Part shown: in pieces, positions 1-8,112 of the stretch
How positions within the stretch are numbered: position 1 is the stretch's first letter
Layout of the letters: each line of letters begins with the position of its first letter
NCBI GenBank assembly: GCA_964495085.1
Contig: CAZBUK010000066.1
Coordinates: 1-22,531, forward strand
Length of the DNA stretch: 22,531 nucleotides
Source: CAZBUK01 sp964495085
GTDB lineage: Bacteria > Bacteroidota > Ignavibacteria > T3Sed10-11
Direction: 5' to 3'
Notes under the pieces: generated by a model
What the model saw: only the letters and a program-made list of their open reading frames with translations
Told to the model about the DNA's origin: nothing
Databases searched by the model: none
Program-made: the position numbers and the translations under genes

Positions 1-380
1 CCGTTGCGTCATACCGCGATGACGTCAAATTGCCGAAGTTTAAAGGCTCATATTCATCGCTCGAATACCTCTCCGGCAACCGGCTGTCGACACTCTTCGA
101 CGCCGAGATGCGCGCAACCGAATTCGCTTTGTCGCAGCGCCGGCGTCCGTCCTGCAGGTTAATTTTCCCGGCGCTCCATGAATATACAATCGGACAGTTT
201 ATTATGATGTACCAGATACAGACTGCGTTCGCGGGTCAGCTCTACAATATAAATGCATTCGATCAACCGGGAGTTGAAGCCGGGAAGCAGGCTACCTACG
301 GGCTGCTCGGCCGGAAAGGCTTCGAGAAAGAAGCAGAACGAATTCGCGATCAGGAAGCAGCACGAATATTTCTTAAATAA
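1..380 (+). CDS. pgi: Glucose-6-phosphate isomerase, C-terminal part (gene cut by window start)
   Basis: The reading frame is open from base 3 to the TAA at 378-380, so this is the 3' end of a gene that begins before the window. The product interconverts glucose 6-phosphate and fructose 6-phosphate in the cytoplasm (glycolysis and gluconeogenesis). About 125 residues are visible. The family's C-terminal signature is clear: the segment HEYTIGQFIMMYQIQTAFAG followed by the block NAFDQPGVEAGK, whose final lysine is the conserved active-site lysine of the isomerase fold. A short tail rich in Glu, Arg and Lys ends the protein, as is usual. The next gene starts within about 10 bases, suggesting co-transcription. 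An internal TTG at base 30 can be read as a start but is not the true one, because the homology block is only the end of a protein normally more than 400 residues long. Confidence 0.93.
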   Translation, partial: VASYRDDVKLPKFKGSYSSLEYLSGNRLSTLFDAEMRATEFALSQRRRPSCRLIFPALHEYTIGQFIMMYQIQTAFAGQLYNINAFDQPGVEAGKQATYGLLGRKGFEKEAERIRDQEAARIFLK

Positions 381-387
381 CAGGATA

Positions 388-960
388 TTGGAAACCGCAC
401 TCAGCATAGCGATCGGTTTATGCCTCAGCGCTGCGGCAGGATTCAGGATATTCGTCCCGCTGCTCGTCATGAGCATCGCAGCGCAAACCGGACATATAGA
501 ACTATCGGATAGTTTCTCATGGATAAGTTCCACGCCGGCGCTCATAGCATTCGCAGCTGCGATGTGCTTCGAAGTAGCGGCATACTATATACCATGGTTC
601 GATAATCTTCTCGATACGATGGCAGCGCCGGTTGCGATCGTCGCAGGCACACTGATAACGGCATCTTTTATCACCGAAATGAGTCCGTTTCTCAGATGGA
701 CCCTCGCTATTGTAGCGGGCGGGGGAATCGCGGGGGTGGTGCACACCGCGACCGGGTTGACGCGAATCGTTTCCACGACTACGACGGGAGGCGCCGGAAA
801 CGCAGCAATCGCCACGGCGGAATTGGGAAGCGCCGCAGTTCTTTCCGCGGCTGCTGTACTGGTTCCGGCGGGGACCATAGTGCTCCTTGTTGCGCTTGCC
901 TTCTATACCGTTCGAAAGCTGAAAAACCACCGGCGGTTGCAAACGCGCGAGATACCATGA
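388..960 (+). CDS. DUF4126 family integral membrane protein
   Basis: A protein of about 190 residues, almost entirely hydrophobic, with Ala- and Gly-rich membrane segments. The opening LSAAAGFRIFVPLLVMS and the glycine-rich TTTTGGAGNA stretch followed by hydrophobic helices match what I know of the DUF4126 family, whose function is not established. The frame is open back to base 253, but those codons lie inside pgi. Homology begins at a TTG at 388 (reading ETALSIAIGL after it), so I chose that start. It has only a poorly spaced AGGA just upstream, so the start is uncertain by a few codons. A charged tail (VRKLKNHRR) follows the last helix. It sits directly behind pgi with a gap of about 7 bases. 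Family assignment is fairly sure; the role in the cell is unknown. Confidence 0.75.
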   Translation: METALSIAIGLCLSAAAGFRIFVPLLVMSIAAQTGHIELSDSFSWISSTPALIAFAAAMCFEVAAYYIPWFDNLLDTMAAPVAIVAGTLITASFITEMSPFLRWTLAIVAGGGIAGVVHTATGLTRIVSTTTTGGAGNAAIATAELGSAAVLSAAAVLVPAGTIVLLVALAFYTVRKLKNHRRLQTREIP

Positions 961-1018
961 CACCGGCACATGGAAACATTTCAGCCGGCCGGACCCATCA
1001 AGCTCATGACGACCGCTG

Positions 1019-1600
1019 ATGATTTTACCGATAATTTTTTCTCGTTTATTGCTTCCGCTTGCCGCAGCCGTAACGATACCCGGTATCGCAACGGCCGGTG
1101 AAATCAATTGGCAAAAACTGGACATCGGAATAACCGCTCACGGTATCTTCCCGGGCGGAGATTTCGGATCATACTGGCATAACGCACCCGGTTTCGGGGT
1201 AGCGGCTCTGTATCATGCAGGCGGACGTTATTCGTTCAAATGTTCGGGGAACATAAATTATTTCAAGCCCGAGACCGGTACGCAGCTCGGACTTCTTCCG
1301 AGTATCTATCTTATCAACTTATCCGCCGGTCTGGCCGCAGAGTTACCTCTGACGCCCGGCATACGACCATGGCTCGGTTTCGGAGCCGACAATTATACCT
1401 TCGTGTTCAGAGGTGAAGCCGCAGACCGTTTGTCATCGAATTACATCGAATCGGAAGTCGGCATTCATGCCGCCGGCGGAATTTACCTCGATATGTACAC
1501 GCTCCCCCTCGTCGATCTCTCCCTTCGCTATGGCATCATATTCAGCCACCCTGAACCGATTCGTATCCTTCGTCTCGGAATAACGGCATTCATCCTTTAA
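1019..1600 (+). CDS. Small outer-membrane beta-barrel protein, function unknown
   Basis: A 193-residue protein with a signal peptide: hydrophobic residues 5-20 and a likely signal peptidase I site after Ala-Thr-Ala at 24-26. The mature part alternates polar and hydrophobic residues with many Gly, Tyr and aromatic positions (for example GFGVAALYHAGGRYSF and PWLGFGADNYTFVF), the pattern of an eight-stranded or similar outer-membrane barrel (OmpW/OMP_b-brl-like). I cannot name a specific family. It lies between the DUF4126 gene (58-base gap) and the large receptor-like barrel gene (15-base gap), so it probably shares a transcript with the latter. No clear ribosome binding site is seen, and the C-terminus ends in Phe-Ile-Leu rather than a terminal Phe. 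It could be an accessory to the following barrel; that is inference. Confidence 0.6.
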   Translation: MILPIIFSRLLLPLAAAVTIPGIATAGEINWQKLDIGITAHGIFPGGDFGSYWHNAPGFGVAALYHAGGRYSFKCSGNINYFKPETGTQLGLLPSIYLINLSAGLAAELPLTPGIRPWLGFGADNYTFVFRGEAADRLSSNYIESEVGIHAAGGIYLDMYTLPLVDLSLRYGIIFSHPEPIRILRLGITAFIL

Positions 1601-1615
1601 TCCGCCGATGATCCG

Positions 1616-3607
1616 ATGAATTCACAGAGACTTGCGATATGCTTACCGTTGATGATACTCATACTGCAATTGTTTGTAAGCGCTGCGGTTCCGAAACCAG
1701 GCGAGCAGGCTCACCCCTTTACATCCTCCCTTACGAAGCAGAGAACGAGCAGTTTATTCTATAATAGCGTTTATGTTGAAAAATTAACTGCAACCAGATT
1801 TCTCCCCGTTTTCAATCTGCCGGGCACGGGCGAGTGGACGTCCCCCCGTTCGGTTCTGCTCATCGACGGGATACCGTCGGATATTTCGTTACTCAACCTG
1901 CGGTCGCTTGATCTGATTCCTCTCGATGTTCTCGCACTCGAGGAAACGGGAATCGATTATCATCCGGGAGCGGGAATGTACCTGCCGACATCCGGAGGGG
2001 CGCTGAGCATGAAGCTCTCCGGGATTCCCGATACCCTGACGGTCAGAGCTCGTCTGTTTACGGGAAGCGAGACCGGAGATCCGCTGATATATATATTTTC
2101 TAGGCCAGACTTTCCCCATACGAATAAGAATAAAATAGGGCCTTCTTTTGCTCTGGCTGTATCGAACGGAAACGGGAAATGGAGGCATCGGGTATCGGGG
2201 GGAGGTTTTTTCTACTTTTCGACGGGTTCCGTAAACGACCGGTTCTTCAGAACCTATGACAGCGAACTCATGAACCGGCAAAACCGTCAGATAAAATTTG
2301 CGCTCGACGGATCGTATAGTCCCGATCGTAACAACACATTCTCGTATGCCGCGGCAGGGTTGAATCTGTTCAGCTGGGAGATGGCGCCGTTTACATCGAC
2401 CTTTCAACACTATACGCAGATGGTCAGTACATTCCGGTTCGGATATACGGGAAGTGCATCCGGGCTGTCCGTCAATCTGGTCAGGGAGGAGTCGCATACA
2501 TGGATGAAGGAATCGTACCGCACCGACGGTGGCGCTCTCAGCATGACCGGCTATGGCGGTTATGCATCGCTGCGGGCGTTCTCGATGAGGGGACTATCCT
2601 TTACCGTTAATCTCTCGATAAACCATTCGGTCGCGGACCGCCTGCCTGAAAAGGAAGGCCCCGGTTATCAGGCTCTCCTGCTCCGGAAAGTGGAAGGATG
2701 GCAGTGGGGAATTGGGGGAATTTTTTCACAAGAGAACGCATCTTCATTCACTTATCGGGCCGGAATAAGGATTGACGGACATTATGCGTACAGTGCGAGG
2801 GTCTCTGGTGAAGGAGTAGTCGAATTCGAAATATCGGATCCTGTCCGGATAAGCATCTTTACCTCCTCGGCCGTATACTTTCCCTTACCGCTTGAAAGAT
2901 ATGGATCGTTTATAACGGCGAGGACAACCTCCAATACAGCACAGGTTGAAGAGTTCAGGATTCAGGGAAATCCCGGACTTACCACGGAGCGCACGGAGAG
3001 CGCTGGAATGAGGATCTCGCTCGAATCATCGGATCGAAAGTACACAGGCATGTTCGACGGATTCATCCGCTCCACACGGGATCCGGTCGCCCAGATGCCC
3101 GGACGAATCGTTCGTTCAAGCCATCCCGGTGATATTGTGAGGGAGGCACGCTATGAAAATTTACCCGACCGGATGATAACCGGTTTCGCGGGAGCTGCAG
3201 GACTCTCACCGTTCTCCTTCTTCACGCTCAATGCGGAGTTCCAGTATCTCGACAATAGCGACGCCCCGTATCTCCCGCGCACCAAAGCAACACTACAAAC
3301 CCTATGCCGCCTGCCTCTCAATATATATTTGGATGTAACTCTTGCATTCAGCGGTCGTGCATTCTTTTCCGATTTCTTCGTTTCACCGGAAAACGATTAC
3401 GATACGGGCTTCGGCGTCGACGGAGTGATTCCGGCGAGCGCCGTCGTCGATTTTTCAATAGCGAGAACATTCGAAGGATTTTATTTTATGAAGGAATTTG
3501 AAATAAGAGCCGAAGCTCAGAATATTTTCAATGAACCGGTGCGGTACCTGCCGATTGGAAATTATATCGATCGAGCGGTATTTATATATGCTTCGTTTCG
3601 GATCTGA
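1616..3607 (+). CDS. TonB-dependent receptor-like outer-membrane protein with reduced plug
   Basis: A 663-residue protein with a signal peptide (hydrophobic residues about 6-24). Residues about 80-135 resemble a plug domain: the RSVLLIDGIP motif is followed by a segment ending in GGALSMKLSG, corresponding to the usual 'GG..n' end of the plug. The rest is beta-barrel with many aromatic-polar alternations, and it ends FNEPVRYLPIGNYIDRAVFIYASFRI-like, with the 'N-hF..P' motif just before the last strand typical of TonB-dependent receptors. There is no N-terminal carboxypeptidase-like domain and I see no convincing TonB box, so it is shorter than most receptors and may not be energised in the usual way. 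The S46 peptidase gene follows after about 100 bases, suggesting peptide uptake or export, but the substrate cannot be read from the sequence. Confidence 0.72.
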   Translation: MNSQRLAICLPLMILILQLFVSAAVPKPGEQAHPFTSSLTKQRTSSLFYNSVYVEKLTATRFLPVFNLPGTGEWTSPRSVLLIDGIPSDISLLNLRSLDLIPLDVLALEETGIDYHPGAGMYLPTSGGALSMKLSGIPDTLTVRARLFTGSETGDPLIYIFSRPDFPHTNKNKIGPSFALAVSNGNGKWRHRVSGGGFFYFSTGSVNDRFFRTYDSELMNRQNRQIKFALDGSYSPDRNNTFSYAAAGLNLFSWEMAPFTSTFQHYTQMVSTFRFGYTGSASGLSVNLVREESHTWMKESYRTDGGALSMTGYGGYASLRAFSMRGLSFTVNLSINHSVADRLPEKEGPGYQALLLRKVEGWQWGIGGIFSQENASSFTYRAGIRIDGHYAYSARVSGEGVVEFEISDPVRISIFTSSAVYFPLPLERYGSFITARTTSNTAQVEEFRIQGNPGLTTERTESAGMRISLESSDRKYTGMFDGFIRSTRDPVAQMPGRIVRSSHPGDIVREARYENLPDRMITGFAGAAGLSPFSFFTLNAEFQYLDNSDAPYLPRTKATLQTLCRLPLNIYLDVTLAFSGRAFFSDFFVSPENDYDTGFGVDGVIPASAVVDFSIARTFEGFYFMKEFEIRAEAQNIFNEPVRYLPIGNYIDRAVFIYASFRI

Positions 3608-3618
3608 ACAAGAGGACT

Positions 3619-3708
3619 ATGAAACGGACGTTATTGAAATTGACCGTTTTTAGACGTACCTTTTATTCTGTTTCCGCATGCCACTCGAACATTTCACTCT
3701 CGAGGTAA
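3619..3708 (+). CDS. Possible 29-residue leader ORF upstream of the S46 peptidase
   Basis: This ATG-started reading frame sits in the gap between the receptor-like gene and the S46 peptidase gene. It has a good ribosome binding site (AAGAGGA, ending 2 bases before the ATG) and its stop codon TAA ends 3 bases before the peptidase ATG at 3712. The peptide begins MKRTLLKLTVFRRTFY and is basic and hydrophobic with no recognisable domain. The arrangement could couple translation of the leader to the peptidase, because the leader's last codons overlap the peptidase ribosome binding site (GAGGTAA). It could equally be chance in a short gap. Confidence 0.25.
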   Translation: MKRTLLKLTVFRRTFYSVSACHSNISLSR

Positions 3709-3711
3709 CCA

Positions 3712-5865
3712 ATGATCATCTCTCGCACCTCCGGGTATTCTATACTTATCTTTTTGTCACTTTTTTTAGCGGGCTGCGGGTCCACGACGCAGATCATACA
3801 CCAGCCGGATTCTCCGCCTGCAATCGAACGCGTCCCTGCGGGGAAGTTCGACACCGGCAGGATGTGGACGTTCGATTTTCCCCCGATCGGGTATTTTTCC
3901 GAAACGTACGGGTTTTATCCGGATGATCAGTGGTTCCGCCACGCCCGCCTCGCGGCTCTCCGGTTGCCGAACTGCACGGCTTCGTTCGTCTCTGCGGATG
4001 GACTCGTGATGACCAACCATCACTGTGCAGTCGGAGCGCTCCAGCTCGTAACCCGTGAGAATGAGAATTTACTCGATAACGGTTTCTATGCACGAACGAT
4101 GGAAGAGGAGAGGAAGGTGGATGGTCTCTATGTCGATCAACTCGTGTATATCGAGGATGTGACCGGATCCGTTCTTGCCGCATTTGAAGAAGGGACAAGC
4201 GACGAAGCAAAGATCGAATCAAGAAACAGGAAAATGAAGGAGATCCAGCTCCGGTGCTCCGAAGAGAGAGATTTAAACTGCAGCGTCATCACTTTCTATA
4301 ACGGCGGACGATACTCATTATACGGATACAAACGGTATCAGGATGTAAGGTTGGTATTTACTCCCGAGTCGGCAGTCGGTTTCTTCGGCGGCGATCCGGA
4401 TAACTTTACCTATCCCCGGTATAATCTCGATCTCGCGTTCCTAAGGGTTTACAATGAAGACGGCACGCCGCATAAGCCTGAATACTATTATGCATGGAGC
4501 AGCAGCGGCGCATGGGACGGCGATCCGGTCTTCGTTATCGGAAATCCGGGTAGAACCAGTCGATTGCTTACAATTGCTCAACTGGAATTTATGCGTGATA
4601 TGTCCTACCCGCTCAGACTCCGGCATACTGACGGCATGGTTGAGATTCTCAGATCCTTCCTGGGGGAATTCCCTGATAAGAAATTGAAATACGAACCCCG
4701 TGTCCTGAGCCTCGAAAATACGCAGAAAGCATTCCGCGGCATGATCAGCACGCTGCACGATCCCTCGCTTATGGGACGGAAACTGGATTTCGAGGAGAAC
4801 TTCCGTGAAGCGGTGCAGGCCGATCCGGCGCTCAGAACCGAATATGCCGCTGTCTGGGGCGAAATCGGTGAGCTGCAAAAGCAAAAACGAGCGATCTTCG
4901 ACGAAATGAACGCATTGACGCTGCGCGGACTTTCCCGTTCGGCTTACTTCGGCCTTGCATCGGATCTCGTGGAATATGCACGGCAAATGCAGATGCCGGC
5001 GGATGAACGCGATGCAAATTATAGGAATGAAACGGTAGACGCGACAAAGTCGGGTATCCTTTCTGTAGAGATAGATCATGCATTGGAGCGTCGGACTCTT
5101 GCGTATCAGTTGAAGCATATGGAATCCGTGTTCGGTGAAACCAACACCGCTTTCAACGAGCTGCTGGGCGATTCGGATCCCATGAATGCCGCTTCGAAGC
5201 TCATCGATTCGTCGATCCTCCGGGATGTAGATGGAACAAAAGCATTGCTCGACGGAGATCCCGCTGATGTACTGCAAACGGCCGACCCGTTCATTTCATT
5301 CGTCGCGGCAACTTCAGAGCGTCAGAAGGAACTGCGTTCAAGGTACGATGCGCTCGTGGCGCGCGAATCCGCACAGATTCAATTGCTCGGCAAGGCACTC
5401 TATGAAATTTACGGCACTACCATTCCTCCCGATGCAACGTTTTCTCTCCGCATTGCGGATGGATTTGTCCGGAGTTATGAATACAACGGAACCGTCGCTC
5501 CGCCGGTCACGACGTTTTACGGAATGTACGACCGCTATTATTCATTCAGCAGACGCGATCCCTGGACCCTGCCGCAAGCATGGGTAACCCCGCCGGGTGA
5601 ATTCAGACTGAGCACTCCGTTCAATTTTATCTCCACCAACGATATTATCGGCGGCAATTCCGGGAGTCCGGTGATCAACACGAAACTTGAGATTGTCGGT
5701 CTTGCGTTCGACGGAAACATCGAGAGTCTCTCAGGCGATTTTATTTATTCTGAGGAAAAAAACCGTGCAGTTTCCGTGCACTCCGACGGGATTCTTGAAT
5801 CACTCCGGTATATGTACAATGCACGGAGGATCGTGAGGGAACTGGAAAGCGGGAGCACCAGGTAA
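3712..5865 (+). CDS. Family S46 dipeptidyl-peptidase (DPP7 type), lipoprotein
   Basis: A 717-residue serine exopeptidase that releases dipeptides from peptide N-termini outside the cytoplasm. A lipoprotein signal is clear: hydrophobic residues 10-19 and lipobox LAGC with the lipidated Cys at 22. The chymotrypsin-like catalytic residues of family S46 are visible: the His pair of TNHHC (residues 103-104), Asp240 in YNLDLAFLRVY, and Ser650 in GGNSGSPV. Eighteen residues after the Ser lies Gly668 in FDGN. In the family a Gly here marks DPP7 (broad, hydrophobic P1) and an Arg marks DPP11 (acidic P1), so this is predicted to be DPP7-like. Length is normal for S46. The ATG at 3712 has GAGGT 6 bases upstream. 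Genes just upstream encode outer-membrane barrels, consistent with peptide scavenging at the cell envelope. Family call is very sure; specificity is an inference from one residue. Confidence 0.93.
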   Translation: MIISRTSGYSILIFLSLFLAGCGSTTQIIHQPDSPPAIERVPAGKFDTGRMWTFDFPPIGYFSETYGFYPDDQWFRHARLAALRLPNCTASFVSADGLVMTNHHCAVGALQLVTRENENLLDNGFYARTMEEERKVDGLYVDQLVYIEDVTGSVLAAFEEGTSDEAKIESRNRKMKEIQLRCSEERDLNCSVITFYNGGRYSLYGYKRYQDVRLVFTPESAVGFFGGDPDNFTYPRYNLDLAFLRVYNEDGTPHKPEYYYAWSSSGAWDGDPVFVIGNPGRTSRLLTIAQLEFMRDMSYPLRLRHTDGMVEILRSFLGEFPDKKLKYEPRVLSLENTQKAFRGMISTLHDPSLMGRKLDFEENFREAVQADPALRTEYAAVWGEIGELQKQKRAIFDEMNALTLRGLSRSAYFGLASDLVEYARQMQMPADERDANYRNETVDATKSGILSVEIDHALERRTLAYQLKHMESVFGETNTAFNELLGDSDPMNAASKLIDSSILRDVDGTKALLDGDPADVLQTADPFISFVAATSERQKELRSRYDALVARESAQIQLLGKALYEIYGTTIPPDATFSLRIADGFVRSYEYNGTVAPPVTTFYGMYDRYYSFSRRDPWTLPQAWVTPPGEFRLSTPFNFISTNDIIGGNSGSPVINTKLEIVGLAFDGNIESLSGDFIYSEEKNRAVSVHSDGILESLRYMYNARRIVRELESGSTR

Positions 5866-5994
5866 ATAACTTTTATACCGAACCGGCCGTTCCGAATTTG
5901 CCGCCCGAGGTTTCCCCGGACGACCGTTGTTGTAGAGTGCCATACTCAATTGTTCAGCTCCCAATACAACCCATGCATAAGAAAGATCTCATTT
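5866..5994 (+). other. Intergenic gap before acyl-CoA synthetase, no clear signal
   Basis: This 129-base stretch holds no gene I can support and no strong hairpin or promoter match. The only usable signal is the purine-rich GAAAGA ahead of the ATG at 5995. Confidence 0.4.
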
Positions 5995-7719
5995 ATGAAA
6001 AAAGAAATACAACTCTATCCCGTGCCCCGGATCGTTTCCGTACAGGATATGCTGCTTCAGTCGGCGGCAAAATACGGTCCGAAAACCGCGCTCGAGGATC
6101 TGCAGGAAACTCCGGTGCGGAAGGTAACCTATGAAGCACTACTCGATTATGTACTGAGGTTCGGCGCCGTACTTCGCGATCTCGGACTGAAGGAGCGAAG
6201 TCATATTGCCGTGATCGGCGAAAACCGAGTCCAGTGGGGAATTGCATATCTCACGGCGATGTCCTTCAATCACGTGGTTGTGCCGATTGACAAGAATCTG
6301 AACACCAACGAGATACTTAATATTATCCATGAATCCAATGCGACGGCGATCGTATTTTCCGGGACTTTCCAGGATACTTTCGCGGAGAGCCAAAAATCTC
6401 TGAAGAAGTTGAAGCATTATATCAGTATGGATTTAACGAAATCGGAAGATAATTTTCTTTCTATGCCGGAATTATTAGAGGCTACCGATCCGGCGAACAG
6501 GGAATCCTTGCCGCACATCGATCCCGATGCTTTAGCCGAGATAATCTTCACCTCCGGATCGCTCGGCCGTGCGAAGGGGGTTATGCTCACTCAGAAAAAT
6601 CTGGCTTCGAACCTCATGGCTATGGTGAGTATGCTTCTCATTCATCCCCACGACAGGTTCTTATCGGTACTTCCGATGCATCATACATACGAGTGCACCT
6701 GCGGCTTCCTGTGTCCTCTTTATTGCGGGGCATCCGTCCATTATGCGCGCTCCCTGAAAACTATTGTGGACGATCTGCAGCAGGTGAAGGCCACCATCCT
6801 GCTCGGCGTTCCGCTGTTATACGATAAAATGTTCAAAGCGATTCAGCGGGGTATTCAGGAGAAGAAGGCCGCGGCGAAGCTCATAGGTCCGATGATGAAG
6901 GCAACCGGCTTTCTCGAAAAAATCGGATTAAACGGCGTTAAGAAAACCGTATTCAAGGAAATCCACAGGAAATTCGGAGGAGCGGTACGGATATTTATTG
7001 CGGGCGGTGCGGCGCCCGATCCGCTGGTCGCAAAAGGATTGCGCGAATTCGGTTTCGCGTTTGTACAGGGCTACGGCTTGACGGAGACCGCGCCTATTCT
7101 GACATTGAACAGGCTCGATAATTACAGGGACGATGCTGCGGGCCTCCCCCTGCCGGGAGTCGAAATCAGAATCGATCGGCCCGATGCGGACGGTGTCGGC
7201 GAGATCTGGACGAAAGGTCCAAATATCATGCCGGGTTATTACAAGAATGAGATCGCCACGGAGCAGGCATTTTCTGAAGACTGGTTCTGTACCGGGGACC
7301 TCGGCTACGTCGCAAAGGACGGCTTCCTTCATATTTGCGGCAGGATGAAGAATGTCATCATCGCCAAGAATGGCAAGAATGTGTTCCCCGAAGAGATAGA
7401 AGACCTGCTCAACCGAAGTCCGTTCATCAAGGAATCGCTGGTATATGGAGAGCGGGATCCGAAACAGGGAGAGATTATATCTGCAAAAATCGTCGCAGAT
7501 GCCGAGGCGTTCATTGAATTTTCAGAAGCACGCGGCGTAAGGATAACATCCGATCTGATGCGTAAGGTGATCGGTGAAGAGATCGGAAAGGTCAACAAAC
7601 AGCTTTCTTCCTACAAGCATATACGGAAGATTCATATCCGCGATAAGGAGTTTGAGAAAACGACCACGCAGAAGATCAAACGATACGCGGTACGGGAAGA
7701 GGAACCGGTCGAGGAATGA
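5995..7719 (+). CDS. Long-chain acyl-CoA synthetase (AMP-forming)
   Basis: A 574-residue cytoplasmic adenylate-forming enzyme that activates fatty acids to acyl-AMP and then acyl-CoA. Motifs in order: the P-loop-like A3 motif IIFTSGSLGRAKGV (residues 183-196), MHHTYE, GGAAPDP, the A5 motif GYGLTETAP (359-367), the A7 motif TGDLGYVAKDG, the A8 hinge GRMKNVIIAKNGKN, and the C-terminal catalytic lysine region TTTQKIKRY. Length fits FadD15-like synthetases of bacteria. The A3 motif departs from the usual TSGTTGxPKGV, with Ser-Leu and Ala in place of Thr-Thr and Pro. The frame extends to a TTG at 5950, but the ATG at 5995 with GAAAGA upstream fits the family start better. It is separated from the peptidase gene by 129 bases. 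The exact chain-length preference cannot be told. Confidence 0.92.
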   Translation: MKKEIQLYPVPRIVSVQDMLLQSAAKYGPKTALEDLQETPVRKVTYEALLDYVLRFGAVLRDLGLKERSHIAVIGENRVQWGIAYLTAMSFNHVVVPIDKNLNTNEILNIIHESNATAIVFSGTFQDTFAESQKSLKKLKHYISMDLTKSEDNFLSMPELLEATDPANRESLPHIDPDALAEIIFTSGSLGRAKGVMLTQKNLASNLMAMVSMLLIHPHDRFLSVLPMHHTYECTCGFLCPLYCGASVHYARSLKTIVDDLQQVKATILLGVPLLYDKMFKAIQRGIQEKKAAAKLIGPMMKATGFLEKIGLNGVKKTVFKEIHRKFGGAVRIFIAGGAAPDPLVAKGLREFGFAFVQGYGLTETAPILTLNRLDNYRDDAAGLPLPGVEIRIDRPDADGVGEIWTKGPNIMPGYYKNEIATEQAFSEDWFCTGDLGYVAKDGFLHICGRMKNVIIAKNGKNVFPEEIEDLLNRSPFIKESLVYGERDPKQGEIISAKIVADAEAFIEFSEARGVRITSDLMRKVIGEEIGKVNKQLSSYKHIRKIHIRDKEFEKTTTQKIKRYAVREEEPVEE

Positions 7720-7739
7720 CCGGTGACAATTGAGGTACA

Positions 7740-7761
7740 CCCGACCGGCATTTTGGTCGGG
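7740..7761 (+). other. Hairpin between acyl-CoA synthetase and dodecin genes
   Basis: A perfect 7-bp inverted repeat, CCCGACC (7740-7746) and GGTCGGG (7755-7761), with an 8-base loop. Short ACAATT/AATTGT arms lie outside it. No T-run follows, so it is not a standard rho-independent terminator. It may slow RNases or give partial termination upstream of the dodecin gene. Confidence 0.5.
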
Positions 7762-7819
7762 AATTGTAGAATTACGCTCGAGCAGGTATCCAACAACAAC
7801 TTTCATGAGGAGGGTTTAT

Positions 7820-8032
7820 ATGCCGGACAGTGTATATAAAATTATCGAACTCGTCGGGACGAGCAAAACATCCTGGGAAGATGCCTCGCGGAACGCAGTC
7901 GAGACAGCGGCATCAACACTGAAGGACCTTCGCGTCGCGGAAATAGCGGAACTGGATATGACGGTCGAAAACGGCAAGGTAACAGCATATCGCGCGCGGG
8001 TGAGGGTCTCGTTTAAATACCATACGGAATAA
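7820..8032 (+). CDS. Dodecin family flavin-binding protein
   Basis: A 70-residue protein matching the whole dodecin fold: VYKIIELVGTSKTSWEDA at the N-terminus, then the helix, then the strands ending in RVSFKY. Dodecins form hollow dodecamers that bind and store flavins (riboflavin, FMN, FAD) in the cytoplasm. The Trp of TSWEDA is the conserved residue that stacks on the flavin. The second classic flavin-contact residue, Gln in the YQV strand, is Arg here (AYRARVRV), as in a common bacterial subfamily. The ATG at 7820 is preceded by GAGGAGGG at 5 bases, one of the strongest ribosome binding sites in the window, suggesting high expression. Longer versions of the frame starting at 7730 are not supported. 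Hairpins lie on both sides, so it may be transcribed as a small unit of its own. Confidence 0.93.
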   Translation: MPDSVYKIIELVGTSKTSWEDASRNAVETAASTLKDLRVAEIAELDMTVENGKVTAYRARVRVSFKYHTE

Positions 8033-8039
8033 GATCCCG

Positions 8040-8083
8040 GGAGGGGATGAGCGCTCGCATACCGGAGGCGACGAATCCCCTCC
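8040..8083 (+). terminator. Long hairpin downstream of dodecin, possible terminator
   Basis: A perfect 9-bp inverted repeat, GGAGGGGAT (8040-8048) and ATCCCCTCC (8075-8083), encloses a 26-base loop that can fold further through TCGC/GCGA. It begins 7 bases after the dodecin stop. Only TGTAAAAG follows, with no T-run, so factor-independent termination would be weak. It could instead be an mRNA 3'-end stabiliser. Confidence 0.5.
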
Positions 8084-8112
8084 ATGTGTAAAAGTACGTA
8101 AGAGCGTATCGA

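Noticed and set aside
517..1125. Open frame of 202 codons on the minus strand over the DUF4126 gene
   Set aside because: Low-complexity Arg/Gly/Ser-rich product typical of an antisense shadow; the plus-strand gene has family homology.
1889..2497. Open frame of 202 codons on the minus strand inside the receptor-like gene
   Set aside because: No domain and it covers coding sequence of a gene with clear receptor features.
3621..3655. AAACGG...CCGTTTTT inverted repeat as a terminator for the receptor-like gene
   Set aside because: Only six pairs with a 16-base loop and a short T-run broken by AGACG; too weak to call.
4441..5277. Open frame of 278 codons on the minus strand inside the S46 peptidase gene
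   Set aside because: It is antisense to a gene with intact catalytic motifs, has no recognisable domain and is rich in Arg, Cys and His as expected for a shadow frame.
5950..5994. TTG at 5950 as start of the acyl-CoA synthetase
   Set aside because: The added 15 residues are not part of the family and there is a better-placed ATG with a purine-rich site at 5995.
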